A stretch of DNA of 64,000 nucleotides from an uncultured Paenibacillaceae bacterium (lineage in GTDB: Bacteria > Bacillota > Bacilli > Paenibacillales > K13): the NCBI GenBank assembly GCA_913056365.1, contig CAJXLT010000017.1:1-64000 (forward strand). The letters run 5' to 3'. Positions 54,985 through 63,849 of the stretch are shown piece by piece. The translations under genes were made by a program, and so were the position numbers. The first letter of the stretch is position 1; every line of letters begins with the position of its first letter. The notes beneath the pieces are model-generated. The model saw only the letters and a list, made by a program, of their open reading frames with translations, was not told the DNA's origin and did not search any database.

Positions 54985-55866
54985 GTGATAATCAATGACT
55001 CCCGCAGAACTCCACATGAGAATAACGAACCTATCTATATGGAAGAAGAATGGACAGCGCGCCCCCACAAGCCATTGCTAATGCTATATGCGTTAGGACA
55101 ATACTATAATCATAAACACATAGAGCTGTCTTACGAAGAAGTCCGGGAAGTACTCAAGGAACTATTAATCGAATATGGTCCGCCACGGAAATCCTATCAT
55201 CCCGAACAGCCCTTCGCGCGACTAGCTAGCGATGGCATCTGGCAGTTGAACCAAGCAGTCGACTTGAAGAGGCTTAGCGATAAACAACTTCGAGATGCAC
55301 ATATTCTAGCTGGTTTCACCCCTGAGGTCATTTCGTTATTGGAGGCCGATTCCTCTCTAGCGCAGTCTGTGGCTACACAGATACTGGAGGAGCATTTTCC
55401 CGATACATGGCATGAAGAAATACTAGAGGCAGTAGGTTTGGAGTTTCAGTTATATCGGCGCAAGCCGCGGGATCCTTATTTCCGGGATAAGGTGTTGCGA
55501 GCTTATGAACACAGCTGTGCAGTATGCGGGTTCAATGTGAGGCTCAATCGCAATCTAATTGCGGTAGAAGCTGCTCACATCCGTTGGCATCAAGCGGGTG
55601 GACCGGACCGTGAAGACAATGGCATTGCGTTATGTTCATTGCATCATAAATTATTTGACCGAGGAGTATTTACTATTTCCGATCAGTGGCATTTACTTGT
55701 ATCTGAAGAGGCCTATGGCACACACGGGTTCGAAGAATGGCTAATGCGCTATCATGGGCAACCAGTGCGGTCGCCAATTCGTCCAGAATATGCTCCGAGA
55801 GATATGTTCCTACATTGGCATATTCGTGAAGTGTTCAAAGGCAAGAGTCGATACATTGTGTCGTAG
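54985..55866 (+). CDS. HNH endonuclease of the phosphorothioate-DNA-binding type
   Basis: A 293-residue product. The N-terminal half has the sulfur-binding-domain hallmarks ARPHKPLLMLYALGQ and GPPRKSYHPEQPFARLASDGIW, and the C-terminal HNH has CAVCGFNVRLNR, EAAHIRWHQAGGPDREDNGIALCSLHHKLFD. Such type IV enzymes cut DNA carrying phosphorothioate (Dnd) modification and so exclude foreign modified DNA. The start is GTG at 54985 with AAAGGGGATA upstream. No dnd modification genes are in the window. It lies 25 bases after the fusion gene, likely the same operon. Confidence 0.85.
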   Translation: MIINDSRRTPHENNEPIYMEEEWTARPHKPLLMLYALGQYYNHKHIELSYEEVREVLKELLIEYGPPRKSYHPEQPFARLASDGIWQLNQAVDLKRLSDKQLRDAHILAGFTPEVISLLEADSSLAQSVATQILEEHFPDTWHEEILEAVGLEFQLYRRKPRDPYFRDKVLRAYEHSCAVCGFNVRLNRNLIAVEAAHIRWHQAGGPDREDNGIALCSLHHKLFDRGVFTISDQWHLLVSEEAYGTHGFEEWLMRYHGQPVRSPIRPEYAPRDMFLHWHIREVFKGKSRYIVS

Positions 55867-55947
55867 GCTTCCGACTTCTAATCTCCATGTAGCCTCACTT
55901 AGTAGAGTGGGGATGCTGAATGTTACATATAGATGCCTGCGGAAGGA

Positions 55948-56051
55948 CCTATCCCAAATCAACCTATTATGTCGTATATTTACATGTTCAAGATTTCAGA
56001 TTAATGCTAAGATAATGGTATTTATAATCAAGAATACAAGATGGAATGCAG
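55948..56051 (+). repeat. Left half of a duplicated segment
   Basis: This AT-rich stretch before the gene at 56115 is repeated at about 58653-58756 (tacatgttcaagattt ... aagataNtggtattt). The second copy continues directly into the 3' end of that gene, so it is a deletion product. Confidence 0.75.
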
Positions 56052-56114
56052 CATGAATGAGCGAAGTCAAGTCGATTCTGGAATCAGTTAAGAACAGGGG
56101 GTTGTCGGTGGGTC

Positions 56115-56822
56115 ATGGCTGAATATCTGAAGTTCACTGTCATGATTGGCATGGAATATGCGGCGGCTATGTTTTTGATGGTCAGCTTGTTCAAGCTGCG
56201 AGATAACAGACAACTGTTGAAGCTGGCTTCCATGTGCTTGATCCTTGTACAAGTATCCTTTGTCATGTGTCAATATGGACCGGGCTTGCTGATTCCGATC
56301 TCGACTGTCATCGTGTGGATGATATGCATGTGGACCCTATTTCCGTTAAGTTTGTTTCATGCGGCTATTGTGTCGATCCATACGTATCTGATCTTCGGCA
56401 TGATCCAGGGGTCGCTTATCTTCATTGCCTTGCTGATCACCGATGCCAATGGGCTCAACGCCGTTATGATGGATGTAGTTTCACCGCTTTCTGTGCTCGT
56501 CGGAGCGTTGCTGGCTTACTGCGTACGCAAGCGCAATTGGGGATTGTCCTTCGTCCCAGATTGGCGGGGAACAGCGACTCCAGTCGGAGGGCAAATCAAC
56601 AGGAAGCTGATCATCGGTACGATCATTGCCATGGCTAGCTTTTTTGGAAGCTATTTGATGACGATGCTGTATAAGAACATGGGGAGCTTCTTAGCTTTAC
56701 TTCTGCTTATGCTCCCCGTCCTTGGCGTGCTCGTCTACTTGCTATGGATGAAGGAAGTGCAGAAATATGCGCACAAGGTTCCCGTGGTCGTGCCGAAGCG
56801 AATGTTTCGTTCGGGGGACTAA
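56115..56822 (+). CDS. Orphan sensor-like membrane protein, family copy 1
   Basis: A 235-residue protein with about six hydrophobic segments, a conserved RKRNWGLSFVPDW motif near residue 140 and a basic end LKEVQKYAHK-like (MKEVQKYAHKVPVVVPKRM). It resembles the membrane part of Agr-type sensor kinases but has no kinase domain. Three paralogues are at 59729, 60110 and 60819, and a scar of a fifth at 58653. Function unknown. Confidence 0.7.
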   Translation: MAEYLKFTVMIGMEYAAAMFLMVSLFKLRDNRQLLKLASMCLILVQVSFVMCQYGPGLLIPISTVIVWMICMWTLFPLSLFHAAIVSIHTYLIFGMIQGSLIFIALLITDANGLNAVMMDVVSPLSVLVGALLAYCVRKRNWGLSFVPDWRGTATPVGGQINRKLIIGTIIAMASFFGSYLMTMLYKNMGSFLALLLLMLPVLGVLVYLLWMKEVQKYAHKVPVVVPKRMFRSGD

Positions 56823-57045
56823 GTACAAAACATAACTGTATATGTCATTGCAATGATACGGTATTCCCGTTCTTCCCTCTTGTTGAACCTGCCGCCAGGC
56901 GAGCATACGAAATTATTTTGGCATTCACTTATTGTCGGTGCATGATTTTTTCCCGTTAGACGCAGAGAGGTACACAGGCGTTCTCTTTTTAGTTATAATT
57001 ATTTATATCAAAATCTATTGCAAATACCAAAAGGATGTGACGGCG

Positions 57046-57288
57046 ATGCAATGGCAAGAAGTTCGCACGATTTATCCTGATCAATATGTCCTGCTTGAAA
57101 TTATTGATTCTCATACCGAGGACAATATTCAGTATGTTGAAGAAGTTGCTCTGGTTCGAGCCTTTCAAGATCCTTCCGTAGCGACCAAGGAACTTTTAAA
57201 GTGCAAGGACAACAAAATTGTCTATCATACAGGTCAAGAAAAAATTGCAATAGAGCTCCGAAAAAATCCGTTTTATAGGTGTCGGTAG
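57046..57288 (+). CDS. Small partner protein of the retropepsin gene
   Basis: An 80-residue product starting MQWQEVRTIYPDQYVLLEI. Its frame is open upstream, but the ATG 57046 follows AAGGA. It is followed by one base and the retropepsin ATG, so the two are coupled. A shortened copy of the same pair is at 14371-14839. It could be the antitoxin- or substrate-like partner. Function unknown. Confidence 0.7.
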   Translation: MQWQEVRTIYPDQYVLLEIIDSHTEDNIQYVEEVALVRAFQDPSVATKELLKCKDNKIVYHTGQEKIAIELRKNPFYRCR

Positions 57289-57289
57289 G

Positions 57290-57676
57290 ATGCAGATTGA
57301 ATTCATCGATGATCTGTTGCAAACATCAATGTCAATTCGTTATAAAGCTCGGTCTATAACAATCGATCACCTAGTGGTTGATACTGGGGCTGCGCATTCT
57401 TTAATTTCTTCCGATATCGCGGCGCAAATCGGGATTCACTTTGAAAATGGTGATAGGCTTGTACGCAGCTTTGGCATTGGTGGGGATGAGTTCTCTTTTC
57501 GAAAGCAAATCGATCAGGTCAAGCTAGGCAATTTCATCCTTGACAATGCTTATATAGATTTTGGTGTCTTCCATGAGGAGATTAATCACATTAATGGACT
57601 CATTGGACTGGATATATTAAAACAAGGAAATATGATCATTGACCTGCATCAGATGGCAATGTATCGGGCATACTGA
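57290..57676 (+). CDS. Retropepsin-like aspartyl protease family protein
   Basis: A 128-residue single-domain protein with LVVDTGAAHSLIS (Asp-Thr-Gly) and GLIGLDILKQGNMIIDL near the end, as in retropepsin/SpoIIGA-type aspartyl proteases that work as dimers. It is intact, whereas the copies at 14526 and 17190 are broken. Coupled to the small partner gene. Target unknown. Confidence 0.85.
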   Translation: MQIEFIDDLLQTSMSIRYKARSITIDHLVVDTGAAHSLISSDIAAQIGIHFENGDRLVRSFGIGGDEFSFRKQIDQVKLGNFILDNAYIDFGVFHEEINHINGLIGLDILKQGNMIIDLHQMAMYRAY

Positions 57677-57792
57677 AATTTTGATTAACCAATTTAGATC
57701 AAACGAAAATTAACTATGATGCTTTTGAAAAACACTATACGTACACCTCGATGAATTAAAAAACCTTGAATTTCATCCATTCACCGTCCGAG

Positions 57793-58363
57793 CTATTCAG
57801 AATCGATTACGGGTGCAACGTCTTCATTTATGATATCACATGAAGTTTTCTTAACCGCATCTTGTGTTTGCCTGTAGAACAGAAAACCGAAATAACTATT
57901 CTCATCCAATTCGTCCACGTTCTCAACATCAAATCCTTTCCCGCCTTGAACCTTAAATCCGCCGTTCTCCTCAATAAGGGCCAATGGCTCATGCCATGCA
58001 TTATCCATCTTGTCTTACAAACCAGGCTGAACTAAATTCCTCGTATTCGTAAACTCCGGAATCATCGCCATACACCCGGACAACTACATCAACCGTCTCG
58101 CCTATATATGGATCGAAGTCTTTCTCTGAAGGGGTTTCATTTTCCTTGACTGGATAAAGCGACAGCCGATCATTGATATATAACTCTAGCGCTGCTTGGA
58201 TGTTTTGCATCGTAAAACCTTCCGGCAGCTGAAGACTTTCGTCAATAGTTATCCCGGGAGGAGATGCCTCATCAATATTGCTGTCCATGCCGGACTCAGA
58301 ACAAGCACCTTGAAGCAATAGCAGACAGTAAATAAAGCTGTTGAATAGTAACCTAGAGTCCAT
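57793..58363 (-). pseudogene. Lipoprotein gene, probably split by a frameshift
   Basis: The frame from ATG 58363 (GGAGGGTG upstream) codes 120 residues with a lipoprotein-type signal (LLLLQGACSES, Cys near residue 21) and ends VRQDG. A second frame overlaps by eight bases and continues with NAWHEPLALIEENGGFKV to 57793. A one-base deletion at 58004-58010 would make one protein of about 188 residues. Two separate overlapping genes is the alternative. Function unknown. Confidence 0.5.
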
Positions 58364-58652
58364 CTATTCACCCTCCAATCAAACAAAGACAGTAATATGT
58401 AATGGCTTCTCAAATAAATGTCATCTCGTTAATCATTAGACGACTCGAGTGATGCCGAGAATCGAACAACAATGAAAAATATTATTGCAGCTTACTTGGC
58501 AACGATGATCTACCCGCGAACCTTGCTTTCTCGTGCTGTAGGCACGTCATGAATTTCCCTCGCCTTCTCTGGTATACCATGTCTTTTTTCTTGCTTAACG
58601 TTAGATACCCCTTCCCGTAAGCAAGAAGTGTGATGAACGAAGTAGGTGTTCC

Positions 58653-58819
58653 AGCTATCCAAATTAACCCATGCAGTCTTATTTTTACATGTTCAAGATT
58701 TCTGAATAATGCTAAGATAGTGGTATTTCTAGTCAAGAGTACAAGACGGAGTGCAGAAATATGTGCACAAGGTTCCCGTGGTAGTGCCGAAACGAATGTT
58801 TCGTCGGGGGACTAAGTAC
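58653..58819 (+). pseudogene. Recombination scar of a fifth family copy
   Basis: 58653-58756 repeats the upstream region of the gene at 56115, and 58750-58819 repeats its last 70 bases (gtgcagaaatatgtgcacaa ... ggggactaagtac). The about 700 bases between are missing, with the junction at a TGCAG shared by both ends. A deletion by short homology or slippage is the simplest reading. Confidence 0.8.
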
Positions 58820-58855
58820 CAATAAAGATATGTTCTATAGTTAGGTGGTTCTAGT

Positions 58856-59716
58856 ATGACGCATAAGCTAGGTAATAAGATTGCTGAAGGCGCAGGATCA
58901 GAAGTATATGAATGGGATGGCGAGCATAAGATCGTCAAATTGGCAAAGCCGAATACGAGCATTGATGATTTGCAACAGGAATTGGTAAATAGTCGAGTTG
59001 CATGGGAATATGGGTTGCCTGTTCCAGAACCGTTCGAGTTCGTAACAATCGGAGATCGAGCGGGCATCGTATTCGAGCGTATATATGGGGAATCGATGTT
59101 GACCCGGCTGCAAGACGGAAGAATAGGTCAGATTACCGAGTCGCCATCTTCCAACGTGTCCGGTGATATCGTCGAAGCGCGGATCACAGCACGGTTATTA
59201 CACCAAGTGCATGCACATGCCGCACCTCCATTGCGAGATCAGCGGGAGAGACTTACCTATGATATTAACCGTGCGCCTTACTTGACAGAGGCGGACAAGG
59301 CTTCAGTCATCGCTCAATTGAATCAATTGCCGGTAAAGCAGGTCCTGTGTCACGGCGATCCGAACCCTGGCAATATTGTGATTCGAGAGAACGACGCAGT
59401 CCTTATTGACTGGAATGACGCATCGACCGGGAATCCAGAAGCTGACCTTGCCGAATATGTGCTGCTGATTCGATATGCTACTATGCCCGAATATCTGAAC
59501 CCTACTCCTGAAGTGAAGGCATTCCTCGATGCCGCTAGGGAAAAGTTGGTTCGGACTTTCCTGGATGAGTATAAGCAGCTAACAGGCATCGGGTACGAAG
59601 ATATCGAGCCATGGTTCGCACCAGTTGCCGCACGCAAATTATCCGCAGATGCTTTCACTGAAGCGGTGAAAGCTTCGCTAGTAGAGGAGGTTCGACGTAG
59701 AATTGCGAGCAAGTAA
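58856..59716 (+). CDS. APH-type phosphotransferase
   Basis: A 286-residue kinase-fold enzyme with the aminoglycoside/choline kinase motifs CHGDPNPGNI (Brenner motif, catalytic Asp) and LIDWNDAS (metal-binding Asp). The substrate may be an antibiotic, a sugar or a small alcohol and is not visible from sequence. The ATG at 58856 has TTAGGTGGT upstream. It follows the recombination scar. Confidence 0.88.
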   Translation: MTHKLGNKIAEGAGSEVYEWDGEHKIVKLAKPNTSIDDLQQELVNSRVAWEYGLPVPEPFEFVTIGDRAGIVFERIYGESMLTRLQDGRIGQITESPSSNVSGDIVEARITARLLHQVHAHAAPPLRDQRERLTYDINRAPYLTEADKASVIAQLNQLPVKQVLCHGDPNPGNIVIRENDAVLIDWNDASTGNPEADLAEYVLLIRYATMPEYLNPTPEVKAFLDAAREKLVRTFLDEYKQLTGIGYEDIEPWFAPVAARKLSADAFTEAVKASLVEEVRRRIASK

Positions 59717-59728
59717 AGCTGGATCAGA

Positions 59729-60088
59729 ATGATCATACAAGAGAATGAGAGGATAAATCATGTTGTTAGGTATAGACTTTTGCTCTTTACACTGACTTCT
59801 TCTGTTTCGTATGTGGGCATGCTGCTCATTATTTTCAGTTTATTCCGAATTCAACATCGCTACTACATTCCGCACATGGTGTTCGTCTGTGTCACGATGT
59901 CGTATATTTCGTTCACGACTCGCGAGGCTTCGCTTGCGCTGTATTCTCCTTTAATCCAAATGGGATTCCTAATTATACTGCTCTGGCTGCTGTTTCGCTT
60001 GGGACTTTTGCTTGTGGGGTGCTTATTTATCTATCATGTCAACGGGAAAAGCGAGAGGCTGAGAGGAAGAATGGTTTTTCAAAATTGA
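59729..60088 (+). pseudogene. Truncated orphan membrane protein, family copy 2
   Basis: A 119-codon frame aligns with the first half of the paralogues (LLLFTLTSSVSYVGMLLIIFSLF ... ALYSPLIQMGFLIILLWLLFRLGLL) then ends with unrelated GKSERLRGRMVFQN. The KRNxGFSFV and C-terminal parts are missing, so this is probably a truncated copy. Confidence 0.65.
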
Positions 60089-60109
60089 ATGAACAATTAG
60101 GAGTGAAGC

Positions 60110-60790
60110 ATGTTCATATTACTAGTGTTTATTCTTACATCGTATGCAGAATACTTGTCGATAACGGCACTTATGTGTAGTGCGTTCAAACTCGATTTTC
60201 GGAGACATATCTGGAAAATTATTTTCATATGTCTCTCTTTGACTTATGTCTCTTATGTCATGAGAGCAAATGAGTTAGCTTTATATACCCCGATAACCCA
60301 AATTTTTCTGTGGATTGTTTATATGTGGCTACTATTCAGGTTACCGCTGATTTATTCGGGAATAGTCACGGTAACATGTACGATGATATTTGCTGCTTTT
60401 CAGGGTTTCATTCTATTCATCACGATGCAAGTAACTTCTTCTGAAGTTAAATCGATGACCATTACTATGGGCTTAGTTTCCTCAATATCTTCAATTTCTG
60501 TATTCATTGTTGCTAATTTGATTCACAAGCGGAATATGGGATTCTCCTTTGTCTCGGAAGCAAATTCTGTATCAGATCAACACCAATTGAAACACAACGG
60601 AGTGATGATGTTTGTAATTGTACTATCGCTAATCGTTTTTTTCGCAACCTATTCTTTAACAATATTGTTAGGGAGTGCGGACACCTTCTTGTTAACTGTA
60701 GTTTTGCTGTTGGTCATTCTCGCGGCACTCATTTATTTGTCTACCTTAAAGGAGATTCGCAAATATACAAGAAAGAGATTAGGTAGATGA
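60110..60790 (+). CDS. Orphan sensor-like membrane protein, family copy 3
   Basis: A 226-residue protein with about six membrane segments, KRNMGFSFVSE near residue 145 and a C-terminal LIYLSTLKEIRKYTRKR. It resembles 56115 and 60819. The ATG follows TTAGGAGTGAAGC. Function unknown. Confidence 0.7.
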   Translation: MFILLVFILTSYAEYLSITALMCSAFKLDFRRHIWKIIFICLSLTYVSYVMRANELALYTPITQIFLWIVYMWLLFRLPLIYSGIVTVTCTMIFAAFQGFILFITMQVTSSEVKSMTITMGLVSSISSISVFIVANLIHKRNMGFSFVSEANSVSDQHQLKHNGVMMFVIVLSLIVFFATYSLTILLGSADTFLLTVVLLLVILAALIYLSTLKEIRKYTRKRLGR

Positions 60791-60818
60791 AGTACAGTTA
60801 AGGAGACCTTCGAAAATT

Positions 60819-61502
60819 ATGTTGAACTACTTAATATTTATACTCGTATCTTGTGTAGAATATTTAGGGATTTTTGCACTCATGTTTAGTGCTTTCAAGA
60901 TCAATTATAGATGGTACATTGCGGAGATGCTGTTCGTATGTATTTCTTTATCCTGTGTTTCCTTAGTGATGCGGGAGAATGAGTTAACGATGTATACGGC
61001 ATTTACACAAATGCTGCTCTGGGTATTGATTTCATGGTTGTTGTTTCGATTCAATCTGCTGCATGCAGCGGTGATAACTGTCGTTGGTTATCTGAGCTAT
61101 GCGGTTATCCAATATTTCATCGGCTGGGTGATGCTATTGTTCATACCGTCTCTTGAGCATATGTCGTTGATGATGAGTGTGCTTGCGCTTTCAAGTGCGT
61201 TGATTGCATTTGTCGTGGCATACTATGTCCGTTTAAGAAACTGGGGTTTCTCCTTTGTTCCAGCGGAACAGCCGTCGAGAGTCAAATATCGTGATAAAGA
61301 CAACTTGTATCTTCTTATCGCAATCTCACTTGCTATGCTGTGTTTCTTCGTGACATTCGTAATGTTTATATCTTACAACAACAATACGCAAGTTATATTG
61401 ATTACTTTGTTAACGGTGTTCGTGAATCTGGCTATTTTGATTTATTTGTCCACCAAGATGGAGATTCGCAAGTACAGCAAGAAAAGGCCATATGTGAAAT
61501 GA
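60819..61502 (+). CDS. Orphan sensor-like membrane protein, family copy 4
   Basis: A 227-residue protein, closest to the preceding one: about six membrane segments, RLRNWGFSFVPAE and LIYLSTKMEIRKYSKKR. The ATG follows AAGGAGACC. 28 bases separate it from 60110, so the two are an operon. Function unknown. Confidence 0.7.
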   Translation: MLNYLIFILVSCVEYLGIFALMFSAFKINYRWYIAEMLFVCISLSCVSLVMRENELTMYTAFTQMLLWVLISWLLFRFNLLHAAVITVVGYLSYAVIQYFIGWVMLLFIPSLEHMSLMMSVLALSSALIAFVVAYYVRLRNWGFSFVPAEQPSRVKYRDKDNLYLLIAISLAMLCFFVTFVMFISYNNNTQVILITLLTVFVNLAILIYLSTKMEIRKYSKKRPYVK

Positions 61503-61509
61503 ACTTTCG

Positions 61510-61691
61510 TCCGTAGGGGAGTTGCCGAATTTGGCAGAAAGGTGAGTAGTGGCGACAAAGTCAATATATTGTATGGGGTTGAAGCTTCGATGCTAAATCT
61601 ATGAAGAAGCGCGGAAAGACCTAACTCAAGTGGAATCGGTCATATATGCCAGAGACAATGGACTAACCATTGCCTCTATTTTTTTTGTCTA
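61510..61691 (+). promoter_or_regulatory. Structured leader and terminator before the hydrolase gene
   Basis: About 140 bases with a TGCCgaatttGGCA stem, GAAGC and GACC/GGTC pairs, followed by a strong terminator: AGAGACAATGG (61651) and CCATTGCCTCT with eight T. It may be a riboswitch-like leader or a terminated small RNA. I recognise no class. Confidence 0.5.
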
Positions 61692-61704
61692 TGATATCAG
61701 AGAG

Positions 61705-61724
61705 GTGACACTATAATGTCACCT
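61705..61724 (+). promoter_or_regulatory. Palindrome overlapping a -10 box
   Basis: GGTGACACTATAATGTCACC is a perfect 7-base-arm palindrome with TATAAT in the middle, an ideal repressor site for the hydrolase promoter. No clear -35 is seen. Confidence 0.6.
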
Positions 61725-61766
61725 TTTATCCATTATACTACAAGTATCACAAGAAGGAGGAATACA

Positions 61767-62711
61767 ATGTTCAATCCAACCGATTTTCCCAAGCCCACCC
61801 TTATTTCAGTCAACGGTGTGGAACTCGAGGTTTTTGAAGCAGGTCGTCAAAATGCCGGAAAACCGATTGTCCTCTGTCACGGCTGGCCAGAGCATGCCTT
61901 TTCTTGGCGCTATCAGATGACCGCCCTTGCCGCAGCGGGCTATCATGTCATCGTCCCAAACCAGCGGGGTTACGGCAACTCATCCCGTCCGACCGAAGTA
62001 ACAGACTATGACATTGAACACTTGTCGGGTGATCTCATCGCACTTCTCGATCACTACGGATACGAAGATGCGACTTTTGTTGGGCATGATTGGGGTGCAT
62101 TTGTCGTTTGGGGATTGACCTTGTTGCACTCAGACCGAGTAAATAAAGTCATAAACCTAGCCTTGCCTTATCAAGAGCGCGGACATAAACCCTGGATCGA
62201 GTTCATGGAAGAGATACTTGGCGACGACTTCTATTTCGTCCACTTCAATCGACAGCCAGGCGTTGCAGACGCCATATTCGAAGACAATACATTCCAGTTC
62301 CTTCGCAACATGTACCGGAAGAACGTGCCTCCCGCAGAGCCTCAGCCAGGTATGGCGTTGATCAATCTCGCCAGAGCAGTAACACCACTCGGTGAGTCTA
62401 TAATGAGCGAGAGCGAACTGGCTGTTTTCGTCTCCGCCTTCGAATCAACAGGGTTCACGGGTAGTATAAACTGGTACAGGAATCTCGACCGCAACTGGCA
62501 CTTACTGGCGGACGTGAACCCGATCATCGAACAGCCCGCCCTCATGATCTACGGCGACCGGGATGCGATCGTGAGGTCTGAGAACCTGACAGAGTTCGTG
62601 CCCAATGTGGAAGTGGTCAATCTGGATTGCGGTCATTGGATTCAGCAAGAAAAGCCGGAAGAAACAAACCAAGCGATGTTGAGATGGCTAGAACAGCAGG
62701 ATGCCACTTAG
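61767..62711 (+). CDS. Epoxide hydrolase-like alpha/beta hydrolase
   Basis: A 314-residue enzyme with HGWPEHAFSWRYQ (HGxP oxyanion motif), FVGHDWGAFV with the nucleophilic Asp, and a C-terminal GHW. It is typical of epoxide hydrolases/fluoroacetate dehalogenase-like enzymes. The ATG at 61767 follows AAGAAGGAGGAATACA; the frame is open from 61716. A palindrome on a -10 box and a terminator precede it, so it is inducible. Confidence 0.9.
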   Translation: MFNPTDFPKPTLISVNGVELEVFEAGRQNAGKPIVLCHGWPEHAFSWRYQMTALAAAGYHVIVPNQRGYGNSSRPTEVTDYDIEHLSGDLIALLDHYGYEDATFVGHDWGAFVVWGLTLLHSDRVNKVINLALPYQERGHKPWIEFMEEILGDDFYFVHFNRQPGVADAIFEDNTFQFLRNMYRKNVPPAEPQPGMALINLARAVTPLGESIMSESELAVFVSAFESTGFTGSINWYRNLDRNWHLLADVNPIIEQPALMIYGDRDAIVRSENLTEFVPNVEVVNLDCGHWIQQEKPEETNQAMLRWLEQQDAT

Positions 62712-62987
62712 TCTCATGCGCGTAATCAAGGTTGAGCCTGCCCTCCGGTTTGACCGGAGGGTGGAAGGAGACACGGTCACCGTCTCCGAGGTGACTGATT
62801 GGGCAAATGGATATGCTTTTGTCCTGATCTGAAGATTTGCCAGATCAATGTCGACTTTCTTACTCAGCATGATAAATTATGACACCACCTACTACGTAAG
62901 CGTCAAATCCCCATCTGTTTGTAAGATGGGGATTATGTACGCTGATTTTTTGCATGCAGATGGGTGACTGTCTGCATGCATTGTTGC
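62712..62987. other. Intergenic stretch
   Basis: No supported gene. A plus-strand 38-codon frame at 62716-62832 (MRVIKVEPALRFDRR...) lacks a ribosome site and may be debris. AATCCCCATCT/AGATGGGGATT (62906-62934) and TGCATGCAGA/TCTGCATGCA (62951-62980) are hairpins that may end the flanking transcripts. Confidence 0.45.
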
Positions 62988-63791
62988 TCAACCGTCCGTT
63001 GGCTGAGGTTCATATCTTCCTACACTAATTATATACTCTGCATTTTCCAGCCCAATCTTCTTGTATACGGTGATCGTACTGTCTTTCTCCACTTCAGGTA
63101 TAGCGGGATTAACCGGCCTTGAATATGAATCTACGGAGAACCCGCCATCCTTAAATTGCACCAATGGTTGTATATCTGATTTTCCCTCTGGAATATTCTG
63201 ACCTAAAATATTTTTGGCGCGAATTGTAATGGTGTTGTTCGACAATGTATAGGAATCTAGATGAAAAGCGTCTTTGTAACCAGTTGTAGCGTCATTACCT
63301 ATAAAATTCTCAAACACTTCTCCGGCTACGACATGCTCATCCGTTATGTGGAGAAACCCCAGTTCAGATACCCAATTGTAATTTATGTTCGTGTTGTCCA
63401 AAAAAATTCGCAAGGGTAGAAACATAGCATCCTGTTTCATAACGGGAATGGTATCCATCTCAACTAGTTGTCCATCAATTTTCGCTATTGTTGAGTTGAC
63501 AGTAAGCTGGAAAGAACGTTCTAACCAATCGACTGTGGCTGTTTTGGATTGTGAATCGTAACTTACCTTTCCTCCCATTAAATCCTCAATGGATCGAAGT
63601 GGAATGAATAATCTGTTCTTATGATCTATATAGGGCGATGCAGGTTTAGTGTAAAGAATATAATAGTTACCTATTTTTAATACAATTTCGGTTTCATTGC
63701 TCGTCGCGAATTTAGCAGCATATATAGGCTTAATAAGTATAGTGGTTAGTAGCAACAATGAGATAATGAATAAGCTGGAAACTTTCCTCAT
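62988..63791 (-). CDS. Secreted copper amine oxidase N-domain protein
   Basis: A 267-residue product with a signal peptide (about residues 1-25, LFIISLLLLTTILIKPIYA) and copper amine oxidase N-terminal (stalk-type) repeats, seen as RLFIPLRSIEDLMGGKVSYDSQSKTATV and AMFLPLRIFLD. Such domains occur in many Paenibacillus wall-associated proteins and do not imply oxidase activity. GGGAG lies nine bases before the ATG. Function unknown. Confidence 0.85.
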   Translation of the reverse strand: MRKVSSLFIISLLLLTTILIKPIYAAKFATSNETEIVLKIGNYYILYTKPASPYIDHKNRLFIPLRSIEDLMGGKVSYDSQSKTATVDWLERSFQLTVNSTIAKIDGQLVEMDTIPVMKQDAMFLPLRIFLDNTNINYNWVSELGFLHITDEHVVAGEVFENFIGNDATTGYKDAFHLDSYTLSNNTITIRAKNILGQNIPEGKSDIQPLVQFKDGGFSVDSYSRPVNPAIPEVEKDSTITVYKKIGLENAEYIISVGRYEPQPTDG

Positions 63792-63849
63792 CAGAGTAAA
63801 CTCCCTTCTGATACTAAAGTATCTCCAATGTAGCTGTTCCTCTCCAAGA

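Noticed and set aside
58482-58736. 84-codon minus-strand frame
   Set aside because: It covers the scar region and an unrelated flank, and lacks a ribosome site and a family.
61510-61650. A known riboswitch class in the hydrolase leader
   Set aside because: I compared with the motifs I remember for T-box, SAM, TPP, fluoride and guanidine elements and found no match.
62716-62832. 38-codon plus-strand frame after the hydrolase
   Set aside because: No ribosome site, no family, and it sits in a hairpin-rich intergenic stretch.
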